Below, piece by piece: positions 24,223-33,600 of a stretch of DNA of 39,607 nucleotides; the first letter of the stretch is position 1; each line of letters starts with the position of its first letter. The translations under genes and the position numbers were made by a program. Origin of the DNA: Planctomycetota bacterium (GTDB taxonomy: Bacteria; Planctomycetota; MHYJ01; JACPRB01); the NCBI GenBank assembly GCA_035574235.1, contig DATLZA010000077.1, forward strand, positions 1 through 39,607, written 5' to 3'. The notes beneath the pieces were generated by a model that saw only the letters and a program-made list of their open reading frames with translations, searched no databases and was not told the origin of the DNA.

Positions 24223-25539
24223 TCAGGCCGTTTCCTTCTTGGAGCCGTCCGCGCCTTCTTTCTTGGCGGGGGCGGCCGCCTTGAGGGGGCGCGCGACGAT
24301 GGGCTCCTGCCCCAGCACGTTCTTCTCGGTGATGACGTACTCGCGGGCGTCCTTGCGCGAGGGCAGGTCGAACATCACGTCCAGCATCAGGCTTTCGACG
24401 AGCTGCCGGAGGGCGCGGGCGCCGGTTTTCTTTTCGAGCGCCCGGCGGGCGATGGCGCGGAGGGCTTCCGGCGTGAATTCGAGCCGAGCGTTCTCCATCT
24501 CGAACAGCCGCTTGTACTGCCGGAGGATGGCGTTTTTGGGCTCGACGAGCACCTGGGTGAGCTGGTCCTCCGTCAGCGGGCGCACCACGCACTGAACCGG
24601 CAGGCGGCCGACGAATTCCGGGATCATGCCGAACTCGACGAGATCCTCGGGCTCCACCAGTTCCAGGATGTCGCCCAGCTCCTTTTCGTCCATGTCCACG
24701 CCGGCCGGCACGTCGGTCCGGAAGCCGATCTGCTTCTTGCCGCGGCGCCGCGCGATGATGTTCTCCAGTCCGTCGAAGGCCCCGCCGCAGATGAAAAGGA
24801 TGTGGGTCGTGTCCACCTGGATGTATTCCTGCTCGGGATGCTTGCGGCCGCCCTGCGGGGGGACGTTCGAGACGGTTCCCTCGAGCATCTTGAGAAGCGC
24901 CTGCTGGACGCCTTCGCCGGAGACGTCGCGGGTGATCGAGGGGTTGTTCCACGTCTTGGCGATCTTGTCGATCTCGTCGATGAAGACGATTCCGCGCTCC
25001 GCGCGTTCGACGTCGAAGTCCGTCTCGTGCAGGAGCTTGAGGAGGAGGTTCTCGACGTCCTCGCCGACGTAGCCCGCCTCCGTGAGGGTGGTGGCGTCGC
25101 CGATGGCGAAGGGGACGTCGAGGATCCGGGCCAGGGTGCGGGCCAGGAGCGTCTTTCCGCAGCCCGTGGGCCCGATGAGCAGGATGTTGGATTTCTCGAT
25201 CTCCACATCGCCGTCGATCGGATGCATGATGCGCTTGTAGTGGTTGTTGACGGCGACGGCGAGGGCCTTCTTGGTGCGTTCCTGACCCACGACGTACCGG
25301 TCGAGCTCCGCCTTGATCTCGGCCGGGCTGGGGAGGCGCTTGAGGGGGTAGGGCCGGTGCCCCGACTTGGCGGTTTTGCGGGGCTTCTTTTCGACCTTGA
25401 GGATCTGGTTGCAGATCTCGACGCACTCGTCGCAGATGCAGATCTCTCCCGGGCCGGCGATGAGGTTGTCCACTTCGCTGCGGCTCTTGGAGCAGAAGGT
25501 GCAGAACCGGTCGTCGGTGCTCCGTTTGCGGGTCGTCAT
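24223..25539 (-). CDS. clpX: ATP-dependent Clp protease ATP-binding subunit ClpX
   Basis: The 438-residue AAA+ unfoldase recognises tagged proteins and feeds them to ClpP. It has the N-terminal zinc-binding domain ([11 protein letters not shown] ... [10 protein letters not shown]), Walker [12 protein letters not shown], pore loop [10 protein letters not shown], Walker [12 protein letters not shown], the [10 protein letters not shown] segment and sensor-2 [13 protein letters not shown]. The C-terminus has a Lys/Ala-rich tail ([18 protein letters not shown]) beyond the usual end. It follows clpP by 81 bp, but a perfect TATAAT in that gap and GGAGG ahead of the ATG suggest it also has its own promoter. 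Confidence 0.98.
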   Translation of the reverse strand: MTTRKRSTDDRFCTFCSKSRSEVDNLIAGPGEICICDECVEICNQILKVEKKPRKTAKSGHRPYPLKRLPSPAEIKAELDRYVVGQERTKKALAVAVNNHYKRIMHPIDGDVEIEKSNILLIGPTGCGKTLLARTLARILDVPFAIGDATTLTEAGYVGEDVENLLLKLLHETDFDVERAERGIVFIDEIDKIAKTWNNPSITRDVSGEGVQQALLKMLEGTVSNVPPQGGRKHPEQEYIQVDTTHILFICGGAFDGLENIIARRRGKKQIGFRTDVPAGVDMDEKELGDILELVEPEDLVEFGMIPEFVGRLPVQCVVRPLTEDQLTQVLVEPKNAILRQYKRLFEMENARLEFTPEALRAIARRALEKKTGARALRQLVESLMLDVMFDLPSRKDAREYVITEKNVLGQEPIVARPLKAAAPAKKEGADGSKKETA

Positions 25540-25562
25540 GAGCGCGGTTTCCTCCTCGCCCT

Positions 25563-25568
25563 ATTATA
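25563..25568 (-). promoter_or_regulatory. Internal -10 box for clpX
   Basis: A perfect TATAAT on the minus strand lies between clpP and clpX and ends 23 nt before the clpX ATG. The leader of about 17 nt carries GAGGAGG. No convincing -35 is seen. Confidence 0.55.
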
Positions 25569-25620
25569 TCGTCCGGGACCGGCCTTCCGGCTTGCGCGGA
25601 AAACGCGCGGTCCGACGGGC

Positions 25621-26259
25621 CTAGGAACGCTCTTCCCGGGCCGCCATGTCGCCGCCGCCGCGGGACGGGGGCTCCTTGAGGGATTCGACGACTTCGTCGA
25701 CGATCCCGTACTTCTTGGCCTCCTCGGCGGACATGTAGAAGTCCCGGTCGCTGTCCCGCTCGATCTTCTCCACGGGCTGACCGGTGTGCTTGGAGAAGAG
25801 CTTGTTCATGATCTTCTTGAGCTTGACGATCTCCTCGGCGGCGATCTTGATGTCCGCCGCGGTGCCCTGGGTGCCGCCCGCGGGCTGGTGCAGCATCACG
25901 CGGGAGTGGGGCAGGGCGTAGCGCTTGCCCTTCGTCCCGGCCGCCAGGAGCAGCGCGCCCATGCTGGAGGCCTGTCCGATGCAGTAGGTCGCCACGTCGC
26001 AGTGGACGAACTGCATCGTGTCGTAGATGGCCAGGCCCGACATCACGTACCCCCCGGGGGTGTTGATGTAGATGTTGATGTCCTGGCTCTTGTTCTCCAT
26101 CTGGAGGAAGAGCATCTGGGCGATGACGAGGTTGGCGATGTAGTCGTCGATCGGCGTGCCGATGAAGATGATGCGGTCCTTGAGGAGCCGCGACCAGATG
26201 TCGTACGAGCGTTCGCCCCGCCCGGTTTTCTCGATGACGATCGGCGTGAGATAGCCCAT
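25621..26259 (-). CDS. clpP: ATP-dependent Clp protease proteolytic subunit ClpP
   Basis: The 212-residue serine protease forms the barrel that degrades substrates delivered by ClpX. The catalytic triad is visible: Ser in [14 protein letters not shown], His in [11 protein letters not shown] and Asp in [35 protein letters not shown] forms the substrate-binding edge. The N-terminus [20 protein letters not shown] matches mature ClpP with almost no propeptide. The last 20 or so residues ([16 protein letters not shown]) are an extra tail. It lies 58 bp after tig and has no obvious promoter of its own, so it is probably co-transcribed with tig. Confidence 0.98.
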   Translation of the reverse strand: MGYLTPIVIEKTGRGERSYDIWSRLLKDRIIFIGTPIDDYIANLVIAQMLFLQMENKSQDINIYINTPGGYVMSGLAIYDTMQFVHCDVATYCIGQASSMGALLLAAGTKGKRYALPHSRVMLHQPAGGTQGTAADIKIAAEEIVKLKKIMNKLFSKHTGQPVEKIERDSDRDFYMSAEEAKKYGIVDEVVESLKEPPSRGGGDMAAREERS

Positions 26260-26317
26260 AGCGTTCGACCCGACGTAAAGCGGCGTTCGGGAGGCGGAGG
26301 CCCCGCTCGGGGCCCGA

Positions 26318-27661
26318 CTACCCCGCCTCCTCTTCGATCACGGCCTTGGACAGGAGGAATTCCCGCACGAGATCCTCGCGCATCCGCCGGCGCAGCGGTG
26401 TCATCAGCCCCTGTTCCTCCAGATACGCCCGCATCTCGTGGGGCCAGCGGCCGAGGCGCGCCGCCATCTGGGCCACGCGCTCCTCCACCTGGTCCTCCGT
26501 GACGAAAATCTTCTCCTTGCGCGCCAGGTTCTCCAGGATGAAATGCTCCTTGAGCGCCCGGGCCATCTGTTCCCGCGAGCGACTCTTCTCCTGTTCGAGG
26601 CTCTTCTCGATCTCCTCTTCCGGGGCGCCCCGGAGCGCCATTTCCAGGTGCATCCGGCGCAGCGCCTCCTCGGCCCCCGATTCGATGAGACCCTCGGGCA
26701 TGGGGAAATCGTTCGCCTTGACGATCTCCTCGACGACCTGCGCGGCCATCTGCTCCCGGGCCTGAGCCTCCTTCTCCCGCTCCAGGCGCTTGCGCACGTC
26801 CCGGCGCAGCTCTTCCAGGCTGTCCATGTCGAAATGCTTCCGGGCGAATTCGTCGTCCAGGGAGGGCAGGCGCTTGCGCTTGATTCCCTTGATCGTCGCC
26901 CGGACCACGGCTTCCTTGCCGGCGTAGGCCTTGGGCACGAAGTCGTCCGGGAGCGTCAGCCGGTATTCGACCTCGTCGCCGGGCTTCTTGCCCACGAGCG
27001 CGGTGTGAAAGTCGGGAAGGGGCTTCCCGTAAAAAAAGATGTCCGGGCCCAGGATGAAATCGTTGTTTTCCGCGCGGTCGATTTCCTTGCCGTCGGCGAC
27101 GAGCGAGAGGTCCGCGATCACCTGATCCTCGGCGCGCGCCGTCTGGTCCTCGGCGGGCACGAGTTCCGCCTTGGATTCGCGGAAGGCTTGGAGCGCCTGA
27201 TCCACCTCCGCGTCCTCGACGCGGATCCGCGGCTTTTTGACGCGGATGCCCTCGTAGTTTTTCACCTCGAAGTTCGGTCGGACCTCCAGGACGATCTCGT
27301 AGGCGAACGGCTTGCCTTCCTCGAGGGCGAGCTTTTCGCCGTCCTGTACCTGCGGCTCTCCCACCGGCTCGAGCTTGCGTTCCTCCCGGGCCTCGTCGAA
27401 CGAGCGATGGATGAGCTCGAGCTTGAGGTCCTCCAGGAGGGCCTTTCCGAACTTGCGTTCCAGGAGGTTGCGGGGGGCGTGGCCCTTGCGGAACCCGGGG
27501 AGGGCCACGGACTCGTTGAGCTCCCGGTACTTGTCGTCGATGAGCTCCTTGACCCGGTCGGCCCCGACTTCGATGCGCAGCTTGATCTTGCAGGGTCCGA
27601 CGTCCTGGCTTTCGACGCGCGGCGAAAGTTTCTTTTCTTCCGTCTCGGCGGTCTCGGTCAT
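26318..27661 (-). CDS. tig: Trigger factor (ribosome-associated chaperone)
   Basis: The 447-residue product binds ribosomal protein L23 near the exit tunnel and shields nascent chains. The ribosome-binding signature [19 protein letters not shown] is intact. The middle PPIase-like domain (residues about 160-245: [17 protein letters not shown] ... [10 protein letters not shown]) is present, followed by the long helical arms ([20 protein letters not shown]) to the end. The length is normal. It is the first gene of tig-clpP-clpX, the common bacterial order linking folding and degradation. The ATG at 27661 has no Shine-Dalgarno, but a strong promoter has its -10 box 8 nt upstream. Confidence 0.96.
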   Translation of the reverse strand: MTETAETEEKKLSPRVESQDVGPCKIKLRIEVGADRVKELIDDKYRELNESVALPGFRKGHAPRNLLERKFGKALLEDLKLELIHRSFDEAREERKLEPVGEPQVQDGEKLALEEGKPFAYEIVLEVRPNFEVKNYEGIRVKKPRIRVEDAEVDQALQAFRESKAELVPAEDQTARAEDQVIADLSLVADGKEIDRAENNDFILGPDIFFYGKPLPDFHTALVGKKPGDEVEYRLTLPDDFVPKAYAGKEAVVRATIKGIKRKRLPSLDDEFARKHFDMDSLEELRRDVRKRLEREKEAQAREQMAAQVVEEIVKANDFPMPEGLIESGAEEALRRMHLEMALRGAPEEEIEKSLEQEKSRSREQMARALKEHFILENLARKEKIFVTEDQVEERVAQMAARLGRWPHEMRAYLEEQGLMTPLRRRMREDLVREFLLSKAVIEEEAG

Positions 27662-27669
27662 GGCGCGGT

Positions 27670-27698
27670 ATTCTAATGACGCCCCGGGGGGAAGTCAA
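27670..27698 (-). promoter_or_regulatory. Leaderless promoter for tig-clpP
   Basis: TTGACT (27698-27693), a 17-nt spacer and TAGAAT (27675-27670) on the minus strand; the -10 box ends 8 nt before the tig ATG. It is one of the two best-matched promoters in the window, and it drives a gene with no Shine-Dalgarno. Confidence 0.7.
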
Positions 27699-27724
27699 AG
27701 CAAAACCCGGCCGGATCGCCCGGG

Positions 27725-27753
27725 TGGACCCGCGGGGCCGTTCCTGCTATAAC
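27725..27753 (+). promoter_or_regulatory. Leaderless promoter for uvrC
   Basis: TGGACC (27725-27730), a 17-nt spacer and TATAAC (27748-27753). The -10 box ends 6 nt before the GTG at 27760 and there is no Shine-Dalgarno. It is back to back with the tig promoter. Confidence 0.55.
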
Positions 27754-27759
27754 GCGGCC

Positions 27760-29052
27760 GTGGCGCCCGAGAAAGCCAAGGAAATCCTCGCCCGCCTTCC
27801 CGAAACGCCCGGCGTGTACTTCATGAAGGACGCGCGGGGGACCGTGCTGTACATCGGCAAGGCCAAGAACCTGCGGGCCCGCGTCTCCACCTACTTTCAG
27901 GACACGCCCGCCGATCCGCGCATCCGCGCCATGGTCGCCCGCGCCGAGGACGTGGAGTTCCTCCAGGCCCCGTCCGAAGTGGACGCCCTCCTTCTGGAGG
28001 CGCGCCTCGTGAAGGACATCCAGCCCCGCTACAACGAAAAGCTCAAGGACGACAAATCCTTCACGATGCTGGCGATCACCCGCTACGACGACTTCCCGAA
28101 GGTCTGGATCGTGCGGGAGACCGACGACGTGGACGCCGAAACCTACGGGCCCTTCACGAGCGCCGGGGATCTGCGCGACGCCGTGCGCGTGCTCCAGAAA
28201 GTCTTCCGGTTCGCCACCTGCTCGCTCGATATCCGCGCCGACGATCCCAAGCGGCGCTTTTTCCGCCCCTGCCTCCTGCACGCGCTGCGCCGCTGCACGG
28301 CGCCGTGCGCCGATCGCGTCTCCCGGGAGCGGTATCTCGAGGACGTGGACCGGCTGCGGGCGTTCCTGCGGGGGCGCCGCGACGACGTCCTGGCCGACCT
28401 GCGCCGCGCCATGGCCGAGGCCGCCCGCCGCCTGGAATATGAACGGGCCGCGGAGCTTCGCGATCAGATCCGAGCTCTCGAGAACCTGGCCCGGCACGCC
28501 GAGGCGGAATACATCGAGGGGGACATCACCCCTTTGGACCCCAAGGACGGCCTCGAGGAGCTGGGGCGGCTCCTCGGCCTGCCGGGCCCGCCGCGGACGA
28601 TCGAGGGGATCGACATCGCCCACCTGCAGGGCGGCCAGAGCGTGGGCTCCGTCGTTACCTTCGTGGACGGGATTCCCTTCAAGAGCGGCTATCGCCGATA
28701 TAGAATCCGCACCGTGCAAGGGATCGACGACTACGCGATGATCCGGGAGGTGGTTTCGCGGCGCTACCGCCGCCTGGAAGAGGAAGGGCGGGTTTTCCCG
28801 GACATCCTTCTCGTGGACGGCGGCGCCGGCCAGCTCCACGCGGCCGCGGACGCGCTGGCCGCGCTCGGGGTCCGCCCGCCCGTGACGCTCTCCCTGGCCA
28901 AGGAAGAGGAAACCCTGTTCCGCGACGGCCGGCCTCTCCCTGTGGCCAAGTCCTCCCCCGCCCTGCGCCTCCTCATGTACGTGCGCGACGAGGCGCATCG
29001 GTTCGCCCAGCACTATCACCATCTGCTTCGCCGCAAGGCTCTCGCCGAATGA
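27760..29052 (+). CDS. uvrC: UvrC-type excinuclease subunit lacking the C-terminal HhH domain
   Basis: The 430-residue product has the GIY-YIG nuclease (PGVYFMKDARGTVLYIGKAK), the four cysteines that hold an iron-sulfur cluster in UvrC (FATC, RPC, RRC, APC), a UVR domain (LEYERAAELRDQIRALENL) and the RNase H-like endonuclease half (IEGIDIAHLQGG, ILLVDGGAGQLHAA, RDEAHRFAQHYHH). It stops right after this, whereas standard UvrC of about 600 residues goes on to a tandem helix-hairpin-helix DNA-binding domain. UvrC cuts both sides of a lesion in nucleotide excision repair. The GTG at 27760 fits the conserved N-terminus and the -10 box; an ATG at 27676 would lie upstream of the promoter. The stop overlaps the next start (ATGA). 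Confidence 0.93.
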   Translation: MAPEKAKEILARLPETPGVYFMKDARGTVLYIGKAKNLRARVSTYFQDTPADPRIRAMVARAEDVEFLQAPSEVDALLLEARLVKDIQPRYNEKLKDDKSFTMLAITRYDDFPKVWIVRETDDVDAETYGPFTSAGDLRDAVRVLQKVFRFATCSLDIRADDPKRRFFRPCLLHALRRCTAPCADRVSRERYLEDVDRLRAFLRGRRDDVLADLRRAMAEAARRLEYERAAELRDQIRALENLARHAEAEYIEGDITPLDPKDGLEELGRLLGLPGPPRTIEGIDIAHLQGGQSVGSVVTFVDGIPFKSGYRRYRIRTVQGIDDYAMIREVVSRRYRRLEEEGRVFPDILLVDGGAGQLHAAADALAALGVRPPVTLSLAKEEETLFRDGRPLPVAKSSPALRLLMYVRDEAHRFAQHYHHLLRRKALAE

Positions 29053-29249
29053 ACGACGCTCCCTCCACCGCCCCGAACGACCCCGCTCCGGCACCGCGCG
29101 ATCGGCGCTGGTTCGTGGTGCTCGCCTGGGTGACGCTGGTGCTTTTCGCGCTGTTCGTTCTGGGGATCTGCCTCTCGGTGGCCCTGGCCCCGGAAATCCG
29201 CAAGGCGCGGACCGGCCTCGGGTCCGCCCCCGTCCATGAGAAGGCCTGA
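29049..29249 (+). CDS. 66-residue single-span membrane protein
   Basis: The start codon overlaps the uvrC stop (ATGA) and the 3' end overlaps rsmD by 14 bp, so the frame is held between two real genes. The product has a Pro/Asp-rich N-terminus (MNDAPSTAPNDPAPAPRDRR), one transmembrane helix (WFVVLAWVTLVLFALFVLGI) and a short charged tail. No family is recognised. The tight overlaps suggest translational coupling. Confidence 0.7.
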   Translation: MNDAPSTAPNDPAPAPRDRRWFVVLAWVTLVLFALFVLGICLSVALAPEIRKARTGLGSAPVHEKA

Positions 29250-29814
29250 CGGGCCCCGCCTGACGGGGGGAACGGCCAAGGGCGCCCGGCTCTTCAGCGT
29301 GCCCGGCCTGGACGTCCGGCCCGCCCTGGCCCGCCTGCGCGTCTCGCTGTTCGAGATCCTCCGGCCCCGCCTGGAGGGGGCCCGCGTCGCGGACCTTTTC
29401 GCGGGGACCGGGAGCCTGGGGATCGAAGCCCTTTCGCGCGGCGCGGCCCACGCGATTTTCCTCGACCTCGATCCCCGCTGCGTGGAGGCGATCCGCCGGA
29501 GCCTCGAGCGCCTGCGCTTCGCCGACCGCGGCGAAGCCCGCCGGGCGGACGCCTTCGTCGAGGCGGAGCGGCTGGGGCCCCGGGAGATCGTCTTCGTGGA
29601 TCCGCCGTACGCCCTCTACCGCGAGCGCCCGGCCCCGATGCGCCGGCTCGTCGAGACGCTCCTGGCGCGCGGGGTGACCGCGCCGGAGGGACTTGTGGTC
29701 GTGGAACATCCCTCCGGAGGCGGCCTGGGCGAGGTGGCCGGCGGGACGATCGCGGACGAACGCCGCTACGGGGGAACGTCCGTGACCCTGTACGCCCCCG
29801 CGGCCGGGCGCTGA
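29236..29814 (+). CDS. rsmD: 16S rRNA (guanine966-N2)-methyltransferase RsmD
   Basis: The 192-residue SAM-dependent methyltransferase carries the RsmD order of motifs: LTGGTAKGARLFSVPG, LDVRPALARLRVSLFEIL, motif I VADLFAGTGSLGIEALSRGA, then the catalytic VDPPYALYRERP for N-methylation of an exocyclic amine. It methylates G966 of 16S rRNA in the assembling small subunit. The start at 29236 lies inside the preceding small gene; a Gly/Arg-rich start (MRRPDGPRLTGG) is normal. It is the last gene of the overlapping uvrC-membrane protein-rsmD set. Confidence 0.92.
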   Translation: MRRPDGPRLTGGTAKGARLFSVPGLDVRPALARLRVSLFEILRPRLEGARVADLFAGTGSLGIEALSRGAAHAIFLDLDPRCVEAIRRSLERLRFADRGEARRADAFVEAERLGPREIVFVDPPYALYRERPAPMRRLVETLLARGVTAPEGLVVVEHPSGGGLGEVAGGTIADERRYGGTSVTLYAPAAGR

Positions 29815-29855
29815 CGGGCGGTTCCCGTTTTACCGGCGCCTTCCGGCGGCGTCGG

Positions 29856-29861
29856 TAGGAT
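29856..29861 (+). promoter_or_regulatory. -10 box for the STN-domain gene
   Basis: TAGGAT ends 25 nt before the ATG at 29887; AAGGAG lies 6 nt before that ATG. An upstream in-frame ATG at 29860 falls within the -10 box and is unlikely to be transcribed. Confidence 0.45.
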
Positions 29862-29886
29862 GGATCGGGGAGAAAAGGAGAAGACC

Positions 29887-30576
29887 ATGATGACGATCCT
29901 GGCGGCGGCGCTGGCGGCGGTTTTCCCCGCGGTTCAGGAAGAGGGGGGGCTGGAGCGGGATCCCCGGCACGCGGAAGTCGTCAACAAGCTCAATTCGATG
30001 CGTGTCTCGGTCGACTTCCAGGACATGGCCCTGGAGGAGGCGATCTCCTTTCTGCGCGATTTCAGCGGGATCAACATCGTTCTGGACGCGGAGGTATCCC
30101 AGAAGTTTTCGCCCGACCAGCTCAAGGTGACGCTGCGGGTGAAGGATCTGCTCCTGAAGTCCTGCCTCAAGCTGCTCCTGAACGGCCGAGGGCTGACGGC
30201 GACGTACCGTGAAGGGGTTCTCCTGGTGGTCCCCAAGGAAAAGGTGGACCACGTCGTGGCGCTCCAGATCTACGACGTCCGGGACCTTCTCGTGAAGCTT
30301 CAGGACTTTCCGGGTCCGAAGGTGGAGCTCGTTTCTCCGTCGGCTCAGGGCGGCGGGCCGCTCGTGGGGGCGGCGTTCACGCTGGAGGAGCCCCGGAGCA
30401 TCCTGACGGAGGAGTTCATCGTCGAAATGGTGAAGGCCAACACGGGCGACCGCAGCTGGGAGGAAAATCCGAACGCCTCGATCTCCCTGGCCAACGGGAT
30501 GCTCGTGGTCTCCCAGTCGCGGCGGGTCCATGCCGAGGTGAAGCGCTTCCTCCAGCTCCTGCGCCAGTTCAAGTAG
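29887..30576 (+). CDS. Exported stand-alone STN (secretin/TonB N-terminal)-like protein
   Basis: The 229-residue product has a very short signal sequence (MMTILAAALAAVFPAVQ). An STN-like domain at residues about 38-105 reads VSVDFQDMALEEAISFLRDF, then GINIVLDAEV and LKLLLNGRGLTATYREGVLL. A second segment follows (ALQIYDVRDLLVKLQDFPGP ... RSILTEEFIVEMVKANTGD) that ends with VVSQSRRVHAEVKRFLQLLR, similar to the N1 subdomain edge of secretins. The beta-barrel secretin domain is absent. Such stand-alone STN proteins are frequent in Planctomycetota, with no known function. They are periplasmic, and an adaptor role is inferred from fold. AAGGAG fixes the start at 29887. Confidence 0.83.
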   Translation: MMTILAAALAAVFPAVQEEGGLERDPRHAEVVNKLNSMRVSVDFQDMALEEAISFLRDFSGINIVLDAEVSQKFSPDQLKVTLRVKDLLLKSCLKLLLNGRGLTATYREGVLLVVPKEKVDHVVALQIYDVRDLLVKLQDFPGPKVELVSPSAQGGGPLVGAAFTLEEPRSILTEEFIVEMVKANTGDRSWEENPNASISLANGMLVVSQSRRVHAEVKRFLQLLRQFK

Positions 30577-30644
30577 GGGAGGATCCGGAAACGGCTCCCT
30601 CGGGCGCGCAACGCGCGGGGCTTCCTCCCCGTCCAATAGAGTAG

Positions 30645-30650
30645 TAGAAT
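30645..30650 (+). promoter_or_regulatory. -10 box for the 1616-residue propeller protein
   Basis: TAGAAT ends 32 nt before the ATG at 30683, leaving a leader of about 25 nt with a weak purine-rich GAGGCGAGGGG. Confidence 0.45.
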
Positions 30651-30682
30651 CCACGTCGTTCGGCATTGAGGCGAGGGGCGCG

Positions 30683-33600
30683 ATGCGCGCATGGAGGATC
30701 CTTTGGCTGGCGCCGCTTTTCGCGGCGGCTTCCGCTCCGCCTTCCTCCCAGCCCGCCGACGAGGTCTATCTCGACGAGGTCAAGGACGACTTCCTCGAGC
30801 GCATCCGCAAGTGCGAGGAGGCGCGGGATTGGAAGGGCCTTTTCGAGCACTATGCGCACGGATTGCGGCGCTACGCGCGCAAGGTCGTGGTCGTGAAGGC
30901 CCGGCCCGGAGGGGCCTCCTCCTACGTCAGTCTGGCGGAATACCTTACGGGGCGTCTTTCCGCGCTTCCCCGTGAGGCGTACGAATACTACCGCCTCGAG
31001 TACGACGGTCGCGCGAAGGCGGCTTTCGAGAAGGCCCGCGAGGCGGGCGACCGCGCCGCCCTCGAGAAGGCGGTGGAAGACTACTTCTTCTCCAGCGCGG
31101 CCGACGAGGCGCTCGATTTCCTGGCCTCCCGCGCGTTCGACGAGGGCCGCGTGCAGGAGGCCATTTTCCACTGGAACCGCCTGCTGCGCTTCTACCCGGA
31201 CAGCGATCTCCCGCCGGCCGTGACCGCCGCGCGCCTGGCTCATGCGGGGGCGGCCGCCGGCGACGAGGCCCTGCTGCAGAGCCTCCGCGCCTGGGTGGCC
31301 GCGAAGGGCCTGGCGGGGGAGGTGGCCGTCGGAGGCCGCCGCACGGCCCTGGCCGCGTACCTGGCCGGCCTGAACGTGTCCCCGGCGCCGCGCCCCCGGC
31401 GGCCGGTTCCGTTTCCGGACGTGCCCGACGCGGCCGACGGTCTCCCGCGCCGCGGCCCGGCGGCGGGCAACGACATCCGCCGGTGGACGTACGATTTCGC
31501 GGCGGACCGGGGGGCCGAGACGCCCGCCGCGCCCGCTTCGGTCGAGAACCTCGTCGTTCTGCGCGGGCGGCGCGTCGTGGTGCGCGGCGGGGAATCCGCT
31601 CCCGCGCCGCCCTACGGGGATTTCCCGCTGATCCCGGCCGCGGCGCGTCTGGGCGGGAAGGACTACGTTCTGGTCACCGACGGCTCCCGGGTGGTGGCCT
31701 TCGATCCCGCCCGCGTGCGCGGTTCCTCGACCACGGCGGGCGTCTACTGGAAATATCCGCGCGACGGCTCGATCGTGCGCGGACCTTCGCCCAACGCGGG
31801 CGGCTTGGTCGTCAACCGGCCGCTCATCGGCGCGGCGGTGGACGGCGAGTACGCCTACGTCACGATGTACTCGGACCTGCGGACGCGCCCGCGCGAGGGC
31901 GGCCAGCTCGCCAACGACCCCTTCGAGGGCACCACCTCGCTCAAGTGCCTGCACATCCCCACGGGCCGGTGCGTGTGGGACACGGACCTGCCGCCCCTCC
32001 GGGACGCCGTCCGGGCCGCGGGGAAGGAATTCTTCGATCGGAATTTCTCGTTCTCGTCGCCGCCCGTGGTCGACGGAGACCGGCTGTACGTCGGGATCTG
32101 CACCTCGCCGCTGGGGGAGCAGGAAAGCCGCGTCCTGTGCCTCGACAAGAAGACGGGACGGCCGCTCTGGACCACGTTTTTGGCCTCGGTGAATCTGGCG
32201 CGCCTGAACGCCCTGGGGTGGGGTCCGGCGCGCCTGTCGGTCAGTCCCACCCTTTTGACCGTTCACGGGGGCACGGTCTACGCGCAGACGAACCTGGGCG
32301 TGGTCGCGGCGCTGAACGGCGTTTCGGGGCATGTCCTGTGGCTGACGCGATATCCCCGCCGCTCGCCCCGGGTGGCCGGCGGCATGGTCGAGACGCCTTC
32401 GCTGAGGCCGTCCAACGCGCCGGTCGTCTGGAAGGGGCGCGTCTTCGTCCTGCCGCAGGACGCCGAGCCGCTTCTGGTCTTCGAGGCGCGGGAGGGGAGT
32501 CCCGTCGAATGGCGGGTGGGGTCGGACCGTCTGGTGTGGAACTCCATCCACCGCCTGCAGGGGGTGGTCGAGACGGAGTCGGACGACTGGCTCGTGGCGA
32601 CGGGGACGCAGAGCTTCGTGATCCGGCTCTCCAACGGAGCGGCGCATGAGCTGACGGGAGCCAACGTTTCGCAATCCGGTCGGGGGGCGATCGCCGAGGG
32701 GCTCCTCTATCTTCCGGTGTCCGGTCCCGCGGGCGGAGATCCCGCGGGGGCGCTGGCGGTGTACGACCTGTGGACGTGGAAGACGCTGGAGCGGCGGCCC
32801 TGGAGGGAAGCGGGGGAGGGCGGGAACCTGCTCGTGGCGGGCCGGTCTCTGGTGGCCGCGGGGTCGAAGGTCGCGGTCTACGCCGACGCGGAGACGCTGC
32901 GCGCGGAGTTCGCGCGGCGGCTCGGCCAGAGCCCGCCGCACGCGGAGTCGTTCCTGGAGTTCGGGGATCTCATGCGCCAGAACGGGCGCCTGGAGGAGGC
33001 CGCGGAGGCGTACCTCGGGTTCGTCCGGGCGGCGGAAGGCGACCCGCGGCACGAAGCCCGGGCCCGCCAGGTGCGCGGCGAGCTTCACGCCATTTTCCTG
33101 CGGCGGGGAGACGAGGCGGCCGGCGCGGTGGGGGATACGCGTTCGCTCCACCGAGCGCTGGAGTTCTACCGCACCGCGCGCGAGTTTGCCTACGACGCCG
33201 AATCCGAGGCGCTGGCCACGCGGAAGATGGCCGAGACGTACGAGCGCCTGGAGCGCTGGAAGGACGCGGTCACTCACTGGCAGCGTCTGCTGGAAGGGGG
33301 CCGGGAGCTTTACCGGAGGGAGTCCGAGCAGGCGATCACCCTCTGGGAGCACGCCCGGCGCCGGATCGAGGAGATTGTGACCCGCGCCCCGGACGCCTAC
33401 GACGAGGTGGAGCGCCGCGCGGCGGAGGCGCTGCGCCAGGCGGAGCGGGAGGGAGCGGACGCCCTCCGCGGGATTCTGGAGCGCTTTCCCAACTCGCGCA
33501 GCGCGCGGGACGCCTGGCGGCGGCTGCGCGATCTGCTGCGCGAGGGCGGGTCGCTCGAGCGCCTGCGGGGGCTCTACGACGAATTCCGCGACCGCTTCAA

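Noticed and set aside
27676-27759. Upstream ATG start for uvrC
   Set aside because: It would place the start upstream of the promoter and add residues with no UvrC homology; the GTG at 27760 fits the family N-terminus.
27673-29709. 678-codon minus-strand open frame
   Set aside because: Antisense of uvrC and rsmD, both of which have unmistakable family motifs.
30604-30616. GCGCG-CAA-CGCGC hairpin after the STN gene as terminator
   Set aside because: The stem is only 5 bp and no T-run follows; short GC palindromes are expected by chance at this base composition.
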